Shown here: positions 63,925 through 64,000 of the stretch, one piece after another
How the letters are laid out: each line of letters begins with the position of its first letter
How positions within the stretch are numbered: the stretch's first letter is position 1
Assembly: GCA_944384995.1 (NCBI GenBank)
Contig: CALWVN010000008.1
Location: 20,460-84,459, forward strand
Reading direction: 5' to 3'
Length of the DNA stretch: 64,000 bases
Source of the DNA: an uncultured Clostridia bacterium
GTDB taxonomy: Bacteria; Bacillota; Clostridia; Oscillospirales; Acutalibacteraceae
Program-made: the position numbers and the translations under genes
The notes under the pieces: generated by a model
What the model was told of the DNA's origin: nothing
The model's input: only the letters and a program-made list of their open reading frames with translations
Database searches by the model: none

Positions 63925-64000
63925 TGTCAAGAGCAACATGGTTTACAAAATGTGCAACAACATGGTTTACACATTTTGCCTTGGGTCGTTCTCCAAAAGG
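63925..64000. mobile_element. Probable end of an IS21-like element
   Basis: Starting with TGTCAAGAGC at 63925, two copies of CAACATGGTTTACA 24 bases apart, with an inverted CAAAATGTG / CACATTTTG. Repeated terminal motifs of this kind, with a TGT start, are typical of IS21-family ends. The rest of the element would be outside the window. This is a reading from pattern only. Confidence 0.45.

Overview
This window looks like a chromosomal segment of a moderately GC-rich anaerobic Firmicute of the class Clostridia, most likely an uncultured gut member of the Oscillospirales. The evidence is Gram-positive style Shine-Dalgarno sites, sigma-A type promoters, two T-box leaders, a glmS ribozyme, the rimP-nusA-rnpM-L7Ae-infB order typical of Firmicutes, a circularly permuted PstS, and a dockerin-bearing secreted hydrolase. 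No rRNA, tRNA or CRISPR array was seen. The taxonomic call is inference.

Layout. 1-6.4 kb: 5' end of a divergent membrane-protein gene, then pstS-pstC-pstA-pstB-phoU-phoP-phoR behind Pho-box-like repeats. 6.4-12.5 kb: a GNAT acetyltransferase, rlmB, a 1002-residue protein that looks like a catalytically dead P-type ATPase, an MgtC-like protein and a repeat-rich gap. 12.5-20.3 kb: the translation/RNA operon rimP-nusA-rnpM-L7Ae-infB-rbfA-nrnA-truB-ribF. 20.3-25.9 kb: an iron-type alcohol dehydrogenase, then gltX-glnS and a membrane protein. 25.9-32.5 kb (minus): a two-component system with a small coupled membrane protein, a secreted lipase-like dockerin protein and an S1-domain protein. 32.7-36.1 kb: a membrane-anchored protein of unknown function, a HAD phosphatase and rarA. 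36.3-38.4 kb (minus): an ABC transporter with its GntR repressor and operator. 38.5-41.7 kb (minus): trpB2 and malQ under a T-box. 41.7-45.6 kb (minus): ECF sigma factor, beta-propeller protein and small membrane protein joined by ATGA overlaps, then an unknown protein. 45.7-49.4 kb: ddl, ywiB-like, argS, Dabb. 49.5-52.4 kb: Fur-family regulator with a metal-permease gene, and a zinc-ribbon membrane protein. 52.5-57.9 kb: glmS with its ribozyme, two membrane proteins and an acyltransferase. 58-61.9 kb: T-box, leuA, methyltransferase, leuB. 62-64 kb: a Na/Pi-type transporter, then the C-terminal part of a large serine recombinase that seems to be broken by the end of an IS21-like element.

How the parts work together. 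Phosphate uptake and sensing form one closed loop (Pst transporter, PhoU, PhoP, PhoR). The rimP-ribF block covers ribosome maturation, transcription elongation, initiation and tRNA modification, with gltX, glnS and argS nearby. Many control elements are visible: Pho boxes, a GntR palindrome, a Fur-type 7-1-7 box, two T-boxes, the glmS ribozyme and a likely ECF autoregulatory promoter.

The least explained pieces are the pseudo-P-type ATPase, the sigma/beta-propeller cassette, the methyltransferase inside the leucine operon, and the family of short palindromic intergenic repeats.
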